Assembly (NCBI GenBank): GCA_016712105.1
Contig: JADJRU010000020.1
Coordinates: forward strand, 55,620-119,619
Origin: Ahniella sp.
Lineage (GTDB): Bacteria; Pseudomonadota; Gammaproteobacteria; Xanthomonadales; Ahniellaceae
Length of the DNA: 64,000 nucleotides
Direction of reading: 5' to 3'
Below the pieces are notes generated by a model. It ran no database searches, had not been told where the DNA came from, and saw nothing but the letters and a program-made list of their open reading frames with translations. Of the stretch, positions 8,950 to 18,144 are shown piece after piece. Positions within the stretch are counted from its first letter, which is position 1, and each line of letters opens with the position of its first letter. Position numbers and translations under genes: made by a program.

Positions 8950-9846
8950 TCAACTGCACTGGAAGTACAGAATGTTGTCGACGTTGTTGTTGACTGACTG
9001 GCCCAGTGAAATGGTGCCGGCCTTGCGCAGATGGATCTCGTCACGGTGCAGCCGCATTTCGTCGTCTTCGCCGATCTTGACGAACGTGCCGTTCGTGCTG
9101 CGGTCGGTGATCACGAAATATCCGCGTTTGTATTCGACCGTGGCATGGTTGCGCGAGACCCACTCGTTGTCGACGACACAGGACGACGTGGCATCACGAC
9201 CCAGCGTGAAGGGGGGCGAACTGGCCGAGATCTCCATGACCCGCCCCTTGAAGCGGACACTGACCTTGGCACCGGAGCCGGGGATGTCATCCAGTCGGAT
9301 CGCGCGCTGAACGGTCGTGACATTGGACAAGTCTTCCTGCCAGATCACGTCGACGATATCGATCGGGTCCATCTTGCCGGACACACGAATGGCACCCAGC
9401 GACCGGGTTTTCACGGAACCGGAGTTCGTGAGGCCGCGAACCGTGCTGGCGGTCGTGACAATTTGTTCCCGTTTGGCGGTGGAGCCCATTCGTGCGGCCG
9501 TGTTGACCGCGTCGCCGAAGACGTCGTTGGCTTCGACCAGGGTTTCGCCGTGGTGCAGGCCAATCCGGATGGCGAGATTTTCCTTCACGAAGCCTGGGTC
9601 GTGTGCCATGCGCTTTTGCATGTCCACGGCGGCCAGGACCCCGTTCAGGGCGCCCGGGAAGGTGCACATGATCTCGTCGCCGATGGTTTTGATGACTTTG
9701 CCGCCATGCCGGCCGGCAATGCCGCTCAAAGCCTCCAGCACAGCCGAGATCAAGCGGCGGGCTTCGACATCGCCGCGCAGCTCGAACAGCTTGGTGCTGC
9801 CACTGACGTCGGCAAACAGAATGGTGAGCGATTGAGTCTGGGACAT
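8950..9846 (-). CDS. class III adenylate/guanylate cyclase with C-terminal FHA domain
   Basis: Two domains in 298 residues. The N-terminal class III cyclase domain keeps both metal-binding Asp residues (FADVSGST, about D13; IGDEIM, about D57), the preceding Lys (VIKTIGD) and the FGDAVNTAARM block with the transition-state Asn and Arg, so it should be active. The C-terminal FHA domain (about 205-290) has GRD, SRNH and STNGTF, the residues that bind phosphothreonine. No membrane segment is present, so it is probably cytosolic. Start is set at ATG 9846 because MSQTQSLTILFADVSG matches family N-termini; an upstream in-frame start at 9909 would overlap rapA. A phosphorylated protein, perhaps a kinase target, may recruit or control the cyclase. 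Confidence 0.88.
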   Translation of the reverse strand: MSQTQSLTILFADVSGSTKLFELRGDVEARRLISAVLEALSGIAGRHGGKVIKTIGDEIMCTFPGALNGVLAAVDMQKRMAHDPGFVKENLAIRIGLHHGETLVEANDVFGDAVNTAARMGSTAKREQIVTTASTVRGLTNSGSVKTRSLGAIRVSGKMDPIDIVDVIWQEDLSNVTTVQRAIRLDDIPGSGAKVSVRFKGRVMEISASSPPFTLGRDATSSCVVDNEWVSRNHATVEYKRGYFVITDRSTNGTFVKIGEDDEMRLHRDEIHLRKAGTISLGQSVNNNVDNILYFQCS

Positions 9847-9902
9847 GGCCGGATCATAGGCGAAAGTTTGGGCAACCTCCACCGTCAAAACGAGAAAATC
9901 CT

Positions 9903-12701
9903 GTGACACTCGTTTTCGTCAACCAATCCGAGGGTTGGCCGCAATTGGCGCGTGAGTTTCCGGGGGCTTTGCAGGTGCTGTTCGCCCGCAGCGGGACCCT
10001 CCGCCAATATGCCGCCCACTCGGCGCCACTGACCCGCGTTTCGTTCCGGGCCGGGGATCGCATCAACGCCCACGGCCGCAGCCTTCAGGTCGAGGAAATC
10101 GAAGATCGCGACGGCATCTTTTATTACCGTTGCGGCACCGTGACCTGGTCCGAGTCCGAGTTGGACGACTTGCAGAACGTATCGAAGGCCGAAGATCGCC
10201 TGGTCCAGGGCCGCGTCGACCGCAACGACAAGTTCGAATTCCGGGTCGAGGCGCTCAGGCGTCGGGCCGACGCCCGGCGCAGCAGGGCGTTCGGTATCGA
10301 GTCGGCGCGGGTCGACCTGATCCCGCACCAGTTGCGCGTGGCCGAGATCGTCGCAGACCGCCGACCGCCGCGAGTGCTGTTGGCCGATGAAGTCGGCCTC
10401 GGCAAGACCATCGAGGCCGGTTTGGTCATCGCCCGACAGTTGGCCACGGGCCGCGCCACCCGCGTGCTGGTGCTGGTGCCGGAGCCGCTGGTGTACCAAT
10501 GGTTCGTTGAAATGTTGCGACGCTTCAATCTTGCCTTCTCGATTTTCGACGAAGAACGGGTCGAGGCGATCGAAGCCGCCGGCGATGGCCGCAATCCGTT
10601 CAAGGACGAACAACTCGTCATTACCGACAGCGATTTTCTGGTCAGTTCGCCGGAGCGCGCCAAAATGGCGGTACTCGGCGAATGGGACTTGCTGGTCGTC
10701 GACGAAGCCCATCATTTGTCCTGGGCGCCGGATTCGGAAAGCTCCGAGTACGTCCTGGTCGAGGCGCTGGCCAAACGTACGCCCGGCGTTGTGCTGCTCA
10801 CCGCGACGCCCGAACAATTGGGACGCAGCGGCCATTTCGCCCGACTGCGTCTGCTGGATCCGGCGCGTTATCACGATCTCGAGAAGTTCCAGCAGGAAAC
10901 CGCGTTGTATGCGCAGCGCTCGAAACTGGCTGCCAAACTGGCCGATGGCGTCGAGCTCGAAGGTGAGGACCGTCACCAGTTGCACGGTCTGCTCGGCAAG
11001 GAACGTCTGCAGAGCGCGACACGCGATGAACTGCTCGGAGAGTTGATCGATCGCCACGGCACCGGTCGCGTGATGTTTCGCAACCGGCGCACCATCGTTG
11101 GCGGATTTCCGCGCCGCGTGCCGGCGCTGGAGACCCTCCCGTTGCCAGCTGAAGACGCCGAAATGCGTGGGCACCTGCTGGCCGAGTTCATGAGCGACGT
11201 CGACGAGCATGGTCATGCACTGCCGTTGAACTATGCAAAGGACTTGCGCCTCGACTGGCTCGTCCGTTTGCTGGAAGCCCATCCGCGCGACAAGTTCCTG
11301 CTGATCTGCCGAACGCAGGCCAAGGTGCTCGCGCTGGAAGAAGCACTGCGCCTCAAGAGTGGTGTCGGTGTCGCGCGGTTCCATGAGGGCATGAGTATCG
11401 TCCAGCGTGATCGCAACGCCGCATTTTTCCAGCAGGCCGACGGAGCGCGTTTGTTGCTGTGCGCCGAAATCGGTTCGGAAGGTCGCAATTTCCAGTTTGC
11501 CCAGCATCTGGTGTTGTGGGATCTGCCGACCGATCCCGACCAGCTTGAACAGCGCATCGGTCGCCTCGACCGGATTGGCCAGAAAGGTGATGTCCATCTG
11601 CACTTCGCGTGTTTTGAGGACAGCGCCCAGGCGGCCCTGTACCGCTGGTATGACCAGGCACTTGATGCGCTGCGCAGCAGTCCGCAGGATGGCCGCGAGT
11701 TGTATCGCCGGTTTGGGGACGAACTGGTCGAAGCGGCACGCGCCTTCGCGCTGGGCCAAACCAATGCAGTTGAACAACTGGATGACCTGATCGGCCGGAC
11801 TCAGGCGGCGCACGAAGAATTGGCGCTGGCCATCCAGGAAGGTCGCGACCGTTTGCTCGAGCTGGCCACCCAGCGCGCGGCGTCCGAGCAGAATCTGCTT
11901 CGGTCGATGACGGCTTCCGATCTGGATCGGACCCAGGACGATTTTGTGCTGAAGCTGTTCGAGCAATTCGGTATCGAGAATGAAGAGTTGTCCGAGCGTG
12001 TTGTCGTGCTCGATCCGGAGTACCTCAACACCGAAGCGTTTCCCGGCTTCGGAAGTGGTCCAAGGCAGGCAACGTTCGATCGCCACATTGCGCTGGGTCG
12101 CGATGACCTCCTGTTCCTGCGCGTCGACCACCCGATGGTGCAGGGCGCACTGGACTTGCTGCTCAGTGCCGAGACCGGCAACGCCACGTTCCTGGTTGAT
12201 CCCGAGTTACCGCTGCGCAGTGCCTACCTCGATGCCGTGTTCGTGCTCGAGTGTATGGCGCCGCCCGAACTGCATGTGGACCGATTCCTGCCGCCGCTGC
12301 CGGTGCGTGTGATCATCGATTCGCGCTTGAAGGAACACGGTGATTACACCGCGTCGGAAGAAGCTGTCCGCCGGGCTGGAGACTTGCAACTGGATCCTGC
12401 GAAGCTGCGCAAGGTGCTGAGCCAGTTGGTCCCGCCGATGCTGAAGAGTGCGACGGGTGTCGCCGAACGATTGGCGCGGCGGGAAACCGAAGCAGCGATG
12501 CTCGAAGCCGACGCCGCGCTGGATGCCGAAATCAACCGCCTGACGGCGCTCGCGCAAATCAATCCGGGCGTCAAGCCGCAGGAAATTGCGGCAGCCCAGT
12601 CCGAACGTGCAGAACTGCACGAGCTGATTCCCTCGTCGCACCTGCGTCTGGATGCGGTGCGATTGGTCGTCAGTCCGGATTTCCTGAACCTGATGAAGTA
12701 A
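9903..12701 (+). CDS. rapA: RNA polymerase-associated ATPase RapA
   Basis: SWI2/SNF2-type ATPase that binds RNA polymerase and promotes its recycling. The 932-residue protein has an N-terminal Tudor-like region, then helicase motif I (DEVGLGKTIEAGL, about 162-174), motif II DEAH (about 266), LLTATPEQLG, and in the second RecA lobe SEGRNFQFA and RIGRLDRIGQ. The C-terminal RapA_C region follows. Start is GTG 9903, 56 bases from the divergent cyclase start. The large antisense open frame opposite this gene is only a codon-bias shadow. Confidence 0.95.
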   Translation: MTLVFVNQSEGWPQLAREFPGALQVLFARSGTLRQYAAHSAPLTRVSFRAGDRINAHGRSLQVEEIEDRDGIFYYRCGTVTWSESELDDLQNVSKAEDRLVQGRVDRNDKFEFRVEALRRRADARRSRAFGIESARVDLIPHQLRVAEIVADRRPPRVLLADEVGLGKTIEAGLVIARQLATGRATRVLVLVPEPLVYQWFVEMLRRFNLAFSIFDEERVEAIEAAGDGRNPFKDEQLVITDSDFLVSSPERAKMAVLGEWDLLVVDEAHHLSWAPDSESSEYVLVEALAKRTPGVVLLTATPEQLGRSGHFARLRLLDPARYHDLEKFQQETALYAQRSKLAAKLADGVELEGEDRHQLHGLLGKERLQSATRDELLGELIDRHGTGRVMFRNRRTIVGGFPRRVPALETLPLPAEDAEMRGHLLAEFMSDVDEHGHALPLNYAKDLRLDWLVRLLEAHPRDKFLLICRTQAKVLALEEALRLKSGVGVARFHEGMSIVQRDRNAAFFQQADGARLLLCAEIGSEGRNFQFAQHLVLWDLPTDPDQLEQRIGRLDRIGQKGDVHLHFACFEDSAQAALYRWYDQALDALRSSPQDGRELYRRFGDELVEAARAFALGQTNAVEQLDDLIGRTQAAHEELALAIQEGRDRLLELATQRAASEQNLLRSMTASDLDRTQDDFVLKLFEQFGIENEELSERVVVLDPEYLNTEAFPGFGSGPRQATFDRHIALGRDDLLFLRVDHPMVQGALDLLLSAETGNATFLVDPELPLRSAYLDAVFVLECMAPPELHVDRFLPPLPVRVIIDSRLKEHGDYTASEEAVRRAGDLQLDPAKLRKVLSQLVPPMLKSATGVAERLARRETEAAMLEADAALDAEINRLTALAQINPGVKPQEIAAAQSERAELHELIPSSHLRLDAVRLVVSPDFLNLMK

Positions 12702-12727
12702 GCGGAACCCGTTCCGCCGGAGTGGTC

Positions 12728-13312
12728 ATGCTGAACATTACCCCTGCTGCACAGTCACACTTTCGCCGAATTCTCGACCAGCAGGAAATCGAAGGTTTGG
12801 GTGTGCGACTCAGCGCCGTCGCGGCTGGCACACCGAAGGCCGACTGTCGTCTGGAATTCTGCGAGCCCGCCGATCTGGATGGAAACGAGTGGGCCGTCGA
12901 GTGTGACGGCTTCACGGTCTATGTCAGTCACGACAGTGTGGCCTGGCTCGACAGTGCATCAATCGATTACCAAACCTCCGCCACCGGTGGTCAGCTCAGC
13001 ATCAAGGCGCCCAAGATCAAGGGCCAGGTGCCGGAGGCCGATGCCAGTGCCGTCGAGCGCATCCGCTACATCCTCGAAACCGAAATCAACCCGGGCCTGG
13101 CCGCACATGGCGGACGTTGCACCTTGGTCGAATTCACCGCCGACGGTGTTGTCGTGCTGCAGTTCGGTGGTGGTTGCCACGGTTGCGGCATGGTCGAAAC
13201 CACGGTGCGAGAGGGCATTGAGCGCACGCTCAAGGCTCGCGTCCCGGAAGTCACCGCAGTGGCCGATGCCACGGATCACACCACCGGTCAGAAACCCTAC
13301 TACAAGCGCTGA
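12728..13312 (+). CDS. nfuA: Fe-S cluster carrier NfuA
   Basis: Fe-S biogenesis and repair protein that binds a [4Fe-4S] cluster and passes it to apo-proteins. The 194-residue product has an N-terminal degenerate A-type (HesB-like) domain and a C-terminal Nfu domain with the cluster ligands in GGGCHGCGM (Cys near 150 and 153). ATG 12728 is preferred over GTG 12722, since CGGAG at 12717-12721 sits six bases ahead. It follows rapA by 26 bases and may be cotranscribed. Confidence 0.95.
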   Translation: MLNITPAAQSHFRRILDQQEIEGLGVRLSAVAAGTPKADCRLEFCEPADLDGNEWAVECDGFTVYVSHDSVAWLDSASIDYQTSATGGQLSIKAPKIKGQVPEADASAVERIRYILETEINPGLAAHGGRCTLVEFTADGVVVLQFGGGCHGCGMVETTVREGIERTLKARVPEVTAVADATDHTTGQKPYYKR

Positions 13313-13485
13313 GGGAAGCGCGTGTTGGCTGGGCTTCCTCCGTCAGCGCAGCCATCTGCACGGCCAGACCGACCCCGCCTGACGAAAGACAGGTCTGGCT
13401 CCTCCCGCACGTCAGTATCCGGACCCTTGCGACTGCCTCAAGGTATCGCCACGGAGCAGGCATGGTGCCTGGCGGGAGCAGCCAC

Positions 13486-14610
13486 ATGAAACACCTCGAA
13501 CGAATGCTGAAAGTCGCCGCCTGTGCGGCGGTATTGGTGATGTCTCATCTTGATGTCGGCGCACAGACGCTGGCGATCACACAGCCGGGTCCCACCAATG
13601 CCGGGCGCAACGACTTGATCGTGCTGCCGAGCGGTCTGCCGTTCCTGGTGACACAGGAATCGGGTGTCGTCCGGGCCGTGACTTGTGCCGATGCGGTCTG
13701 CACTTCGGTGACGTCCAGCAACGCAGTGGCGAACCTCACCGCATCGCGGTTGCGGGTGGCTCTGGGTGCCGACGGTCTGCCCGTGATTTCGATTTCGATC
13801 CTCAACAATGGCCTGAGGTTCGTGAAGTGCCAGAACCTCGCGTGCAGTCTCTCCAGTACCTCGATTCTGGAGCCGGGCAACCTCGGTACAACTGATCACA
13901 GCCTGGTGATACCGCCGGATGGTCGACCCGTGTTGGCCTACTTCGATGGTACGGCGGGGGATCTGAAATACGTCCGCTGCGGCGACACGGCTTGTGTGTC
14001 CGGCAACCAATTCAGCATTCTCGACAGCGCTGGGTCCGTGGGCCGCGCGCCGGCCATGAGCCTGGTCGGCGGTCTGCCGCAGATCGCCTACAACGTCGAC
14101 GGTGTGTCGCTTCGACTGGCCCTGTGCACCACACTCGATTGCACGAGCGCGACGTTCAAGGCGCTGGCAGCGGAGAACGCTTCCCATATCGCCGCCATGA
14201 CCGCCCGTGATGGCAGTGCGCTTGTCGCCTACATGGCCGACACGACCAGCACCGACAGCTTGAAGATCGCGAAGTGTTCCAATGCACTCTGCGCCACTGT
14301 CGCGGTCACGACCATTGACCAATTGCCAGGGACGTCGCTCGGAATCGGAGTGAGGATCACTGCTGGCAGGGACGGCCTGCCGGTCTTGAGTTATCTCGAT
14401 GCCACGGCTGGAAGCATCAAGCTCGCGCGGTGCACGCGGGCAGACTGCACCAACTCGACGCTGACGACGGTGCAAGCGCCGACACCTTCGTTGTTGTCGA
14501 ATGGTGCTGCGAATGGCTTGGCGATTTCAGCGGCCGGTACACCGGTGCTTGCCTATTCGCAGGGTGGCAAGTTGACGATCCACAGCTGCAACACGCGCAG
14601 TTGCCAGTGA
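13486..14610 (+). CDS. secreted seven-repeat Cx4C protein, predicted beta-propeller
   Basis: Not a family I can name. The 374-residue product begins with a signal peptide (KHLERMLKVAACAAVLVMS, cleavage near DVGA-QT). The rest is built from repeats of about 45-60 residues, each with a 'DGLPVLSYLD'-type turn and a strand ending in a Cx4C pair: CADAVC, CQNLAC, CGDTAC, CTTLDC, CSNALC, CTRADC and CNTRSC. Seven pairs suggest a seven-bladed propeller with a disulfide in each blade. ATG 13486 is chosen because GGGAG lies just ahead and it begins the signal peptide. Likely periplasmic or secreted; function unknown. The 173 bases before it show no gene. Confidence 0.75.
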   Translation: MKHLERMLKVAACAAVLVMSHLDVGAQTLAITQPGPTNAGRNDLIVLPSGLPFLVTQESGVVRAVTCADAVCTSVTSSNAVANLTASRLRVALGADGLPVISISILNNGLRFVKCQNLACSLSSTSILEPGNLGTTDHSLVIPPDGRPVLAYFDGTAGDLKYVRCGDTACVSGNQFSILDSAGSVGRAPAMSLVGGLPQIAYNVDGVSLRLALCTTLDCTSATFKALAAENASHIAAMTARDGSALVAYMADTTSTDSLKIAKCSNALCATVAVTTIDQLPGTSLGIGVRITAGRDGLPVLSYLDATAGSIKLARCTRADCTNSTLTTVQAPTPSLLSNGAANGLAISAAGTPVLAYSQGGKLTIHSCNTRSCQ

Positions 14611-14614
14611 TCGA

Positions 14615-15517
14615 TCAGCTGACCCAGCCAGCCAGCACCAGCAAGGCCAGAATGGCGAGCCACAGGATCAGCACGCGCCAGACCAATGCCATGGCCTCTT
14701 GTGCCGACAGTTGTGTGGACTTGCGTTCGAGCGTTTCGTCTTCGGCACGCAGGGCTTCGTCTTCGGCATCGACGCTGGCACGGGCGGCGGCGAGCATGAA
14801 GTCGGCGCCTGGCACAAACCAGCCGCGACCGTTGCCGATGTGGAACTCCCGCCAGGCGTTGATTGCGGCGTCGAAGTCGGCGGCGAGTGCCAGTCCGAAG
14901 GTCATCAGCTGTGCTGCCGGCCAGTCGAGGATCGATACCAACCGATCGAGGCCAAGGGCATGGGCTTGACCGACGTTCGCCCGCAACTGGGCTGATTCAC
15001 TGGCTCGTTTGGCCAAACGATAGAGCAGGGCACCGGCGGGGCCGGCAATCAGAAACCACAGCAACACCCCAAACCAGCGCCGTAACGCTGCGAGAAATAC
15101 CTGGTCGACAATGACTTGGCATTCCAGGGCCAAGGCCGGTGCCGGGGGTTCCTCCGGCAAACCTTGAAGGGCTTCGGAGCGGTCGTCGCGACTCTGGCCG
15201 TGGACCAGGCGGTCGACATCCTGGTCGAGATCGCGTGGCCCCCAGCACAGGAACAGGATCACCAGGGAAAACAGGAATTCAGGAAGGCCCCACCACCAGT
15301 CCTGCACGAGCCACTGAATCAGACCGCACAAGAACACGGGGATGCCGACAGAAAACACCGCGCCCCAGGCGCCGGACCAGGCGTTGGCGTTCACGAATGG
15401 GTTGACGTTGCCGCTCAGATACGCGTCGAACCACTGGAACTGACGAAAGGTCGTGAACGCAGGCACAGCGTGACTGAGCGTGAGCGCAACGATGACGGCG
15501 AGCAGGACGGTAGCCAT
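14615..15517 (-). CDS. ampE: AmpE-like inner-membrane protein
   Basis: Predicted inner-membrane protein of 300 residues with hydrophobic segments at the N-terminus (ATVLLAVIVALTLSHAV), near SVGIPVFLCGLIQWLV, FLFSLVILFLCWGPRDL, FGVLLWFLIAGPAGALLYRL and at the C-terminus. The motif FLCWGPRDLDQDVD and the RWFGVLLWF..GPAGALLYRLA stretch match AmpE/CobD-like proteins; AmpE is described with AmpD as part of beta-lactamase induction signalling. No ampD is seen nearby. ATG 15517 is preferred over GTG 15544, although no clear ribosome-binding site is visible for either. It converges on the propeller gene. Confidence 0.8.
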   Translation of the reverse strand: MATVLLAVIVALTLSHAVPAFTTFRQFQWFDAYLSGNVNPFVNANAWSGAWGAVFSVGIPVFLCGLIQWLVQDWWWGLPEFLFSLVILFLCWGPRDLDQDVDRLVHGQSRDDRSEALQGLPEEPPAPALALECQVIVDQVFLAALRRWFGVLLWFLIAGPAGALLYRLAKRASESAQLRANVGQAHALGLDRLVSILDWPAAQLMTFGLALAADFDAAINAWREFHIGNGRGWFVPGADFMLAAARASVDAEDEALRAEDETLERKSTQLSAQEAMALVWRVLILWLAILALLVLAGWVS

Positions 15518-15620
15518 TGTGGTGATGATAGCCCGTGCCAGCACAAGTTCCCATGGCCTTCATCTCGCCAAGTCCCGGCCAAGCTGGTCTACTTGTGGTT
15601 TGTTCCGAGTTGCTCATTCG

Positions 15621-16789
15621 ATGTTCGAGCTTGCGCCCGCCAACCTGCTGCCGTATTTCGCCATCATGCTGCTCGCCATGGCTTGCGCACGAGTGCTGGG
15701 CCGTTTCATGCCACCCCCTTTACCGGGCATTCCGAACGGCATGCTGGATGCGTTCCGCGGATACCTGGCGGTCGGCGTATTCATCTGTCACGCGATGATC
15801 TGGCATGGATTTCTGAAGACGGGTGTCTGGTCCGATCCGCCTGCCCAGTTCTATACGCAGATCGGGCAGGCCGCAGTGGTCCTGTTTTTCATGATCACCG
15901 CATTCTGTTTTATGGAAAAGTGCTCGACAGCCACGAACGACCGATGGACTGGCCCAGACTGTTCATTTCGCGCGTCCTCAGGCTGACGCCGGCGTATTTG
16001 TTGGCCGTATTGCTGCTATTTGTGCTGGTGGCTGCCCTCAGCAACTTCGAACGACAAGAATCCTGGTCGGACCTGGCCTGGAACGCGTGGCGATGGTTGA
16101 CGTTCACGCTGCGCGGTGATCCGCCGCTCAACGGCGATGCGAACACGAAGTTCTATGTGGCCGGCGTGACCTGGACGCTGGTTTACGAATGGTATTTTTA
16201 CGCCACCTTGCCTGTGCTGGCAGTGCTGCATGGATACCGGACGCCTTGGTGGTTGGTGGTGTTCGGTGTCCTGATCTGGTTCAGTTTTGGCTGGCCCTGG
16301 ATCGGCGTGCTGTCGTTCTTCGGCGGGTTTCTCGCTGCCTGGTTCCGTCGTTCGGCGCTTGAGCGCTGGGTGCTGGCCAACAACCGGACGGCATCGGCGA
16401 TCAGCCTTGCTGCGATGATCGCGACGGTTTCGGTGTTTCCAGGATCGTTCGCGTGGTGGCCGAATCTTCTGCTGACCGTCGCGTTTGTCCCGATCGCGCT
16501 GGGCGCCGACTTGTTCGGGCTGTTGCGCGTGCGCAGTGCCGAAACCCTGGGTACGGTGAGTTACAGCCTGTACTTGATGCACGGACTCATGCTGGGCTTC
16601 TGGTTCTTCTTCGTGCTCGGCCGGGACTGGACTGCCACGTTCTCGCTGACCGAACACTGGATCGCGCTCTTCGCGCTGACACCCTTCCTGATCACCCTGT
16701 GTGTGATCAGTTACCGGTGGATCGAACGTCCGGCGATTGACTGGGTGCCGGCCTGGACACGCGCGTGGCGCAAGCGGTTTGGTAGCTGA
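15621..16789 (+). pseudogene. acyltransferase 3 family membrane protein, frameshifted at 15916-15919
   Basis: Integral membrane acyltransferase of the Acyl_transf_3/OafA type, about 390 residues with roughly ten hydrophobic helices. The N-terminal part reads MFELAPANLLPYFAIML and includes AFRGYLAVGVFICHAMIWHG, whose His is the usual catalytic residue. At 15916-15919 the frame breaks inside an A-run. A fifth A would give FMEKVLDSHERPMDWPRLF and keep the conserved remainder (RVLRLTPAYLL, WTLVYEWYFYATLPVL, SYSLYLMHGLML) in frame to the stop at 16789. Such enzymes O-acylate surface polysaccharides, lipids or peptidoglycan; the substrate is unknown. It stands alone, divergent from the ampE-like gene. 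Confidence 0.82.
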
Positions 16790-16813
16790 AAGCGGCTCGG
16801 GCAGGTGTCAGGG

Positions 16814-17569
16814 CTATTGCCCCAAGTGTGCTTCTTCGGCCAATTTCCGTTGTGCCCGCTTGTTTTGCTGAGCCCTCGCGGTCAGGTTGAGGGCTTCGAC
16901 AATGGCTGAAAAAAGCATGGCGCCATACAGATAGCCGCGCGGAATCTCGAAGTGAACGCCGTCGGCGACCAGCGCCACACCGACCAGCATGATGAAAGCC
17001 AGAGCCAGCATCTTGATGGTGGGGTGACGATCGATGAACTCGCCGACCATGTCGGCGGCCAGCATCATCACCAGCACGGCTGCGATGATGGCGGTTGCCA
17101 TGATCGGGACTTGATTCACGAGGCCTACGGCCGTGATGACGCTGTCCAGTGAGAACACGATGTCGATGATCGCGATCTGGATGATGACCAGCGTGAACGC
17201 ACTGGGAGCGCGACCGGACGCTTCACCTGTGCTGTCTTCCCGGATGCTTGTCCAGATTTCCATGCCGCCTTTCACGAGCAGGAACAAACCGCCCCCGATC
17301 AGCACCAGGTCACGAACCGACAAGCGAAGTTCGGCCACCGTCAGGATTGGGGCCGTCAGCGACGCCAGCCATGACAGCGTGAACAACAGCCCTAGGCGCG
17401 TGAGGCAGGCCAGTGCCAGGCCAAACTTTCGCGCCGACGAACGCTGCTCGGGCGGTAGTCGCGACACGGCGATGGAAATGAAGACGAGGTTGTCGACGCC
17501 GAGGACAATTTCGAGCGTCGCCAAAGTCAGCAGCGCCAGAAGCGCCTCGGGGCTAAGAAGTAATTCCAC
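16814..17569 (-). CDS. TerC family integral membrane protein
   Basis: Integral membrane protein of 251 residues with seven or so helices. Family markers are LEIVLGVDNLVFISI near the N-terminus, IIDIVFSLDSVITAVGL in the middle, each with the conserved Asp in a membrane segment, and a C-terminal FSAIVEALNLTAR. Members such as YgdQ, YoaE and TerC are implicated in metal-ion efflux or metalation of secreted proteins. It starts three bases after the dgkA stop on the same strand, so the two are almost certainly one operon. Confidence 0.9.
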   Translation of the reverse strand: MELLLSPEALLALLTLATLEIVLGVDNLVFISIAVSRLPPEQRSSARKFGLALACLTRLGLLFTLSWLASLTAPILTVAELRLSVRDLVLIGGGLFLLVKGGMEIWTSIREDSTGEASGRAPSAFTLVIIQIAIIDIVFSLDSVITAVGLVNQVPIMATAIIAAVLVMMLAADMVGEFIDRHPTIKMLALAFIMLVGVALVADGVHFEIPRGYLYGAMLFSAIVEALNLTARAQQNKRAQRKLAEEAHLGQ

Positions 17570-17572
17570 GGA

Positions 17573-17956
17573 TCAACCTGTCAGACGCGGCCACAACACC
17601 GCGCCCCAGACAGCAAGCACGTTGAGCATGGTCAAAAACACTGCCGCGGAGCCCATGTCCTTGGCGCGGCCGGCAAACACCGCGTACTCCGGGCTGATCT
17701 TGTCGACCACCTGTTCCACTGCCGAATTCAACAGCTCCGCCGACAGCACCAGGAACAGGCAGCCGATGAGCATGGCACGTTCGATGGGAGTCTGTCCGAG
17801 CCAGAAGGCCAGTGGCGTCAGGACGATCAAACCATAAACTTCCAGCCGGAAGGAACTTTCGATCCGGAACGCCACAGCCAATCCCTTGCAGGACCACATG
17901 AACGCGCGCCAGATCTTGCCCGGGCCACGCGGCATTACGCCTTGTTGATCAGCCAT
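17573..17956 (-). CDS. dgkA: diacylglycerol kinase
   Basis: Small prokaryotic diacylglycerol kinase, 127 residues with three membrane helices. It phosphorylates diacylglycerol released by membrane-derived glucan or LPS modification, returning it to phospholipid synthesis. Key residues are visible: Glu in FRIESSFRLE, the catalytic block ELLNSAVEQVVDKI, and AKDMGSAAV. It precedes the terC-like gene by three bases. The region upstream (17957-18144) separates it from the divergent DUF533 gene and shows no other gene. Confidence 0.95.
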   Translation of the reverse strand: MADQQGVMPRGPGKIWRAFMWSCKGLAVAFRIESSFRLEVYGLIVLTPLAFWLGQTPIERAMLIGCLFLVLSAELLNSAVEQVVDKISPEYAVFAGRAKDMGSAAVFLTMLNVLAVWGAVLWPRLTG

Positions 17957-18144
17957 GGGGTTGCAGCGTTCGGAGGATGGGAAGCACTACTGTGCGCATG
18001 TGTGAAGGAATAGTCAATCGCCGATTATGATGCCTTGCGCCGCCGGCCACAACAAGTGGCCGCGATGATTGTCGATGAATCGACCTTGAAATCACCCGGC
18101 ACGGCAGCATGTGCAGACTTTGTCGCCACGCAGGGAGTGCATCG

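Noticed and set aside
9885..12131. 748-codon open frame on the minus strand opposite rapA
   Set aside because: It mirrors rapA codon structure, has no recognisable domain, and rapA on the other strand is unmistakable.
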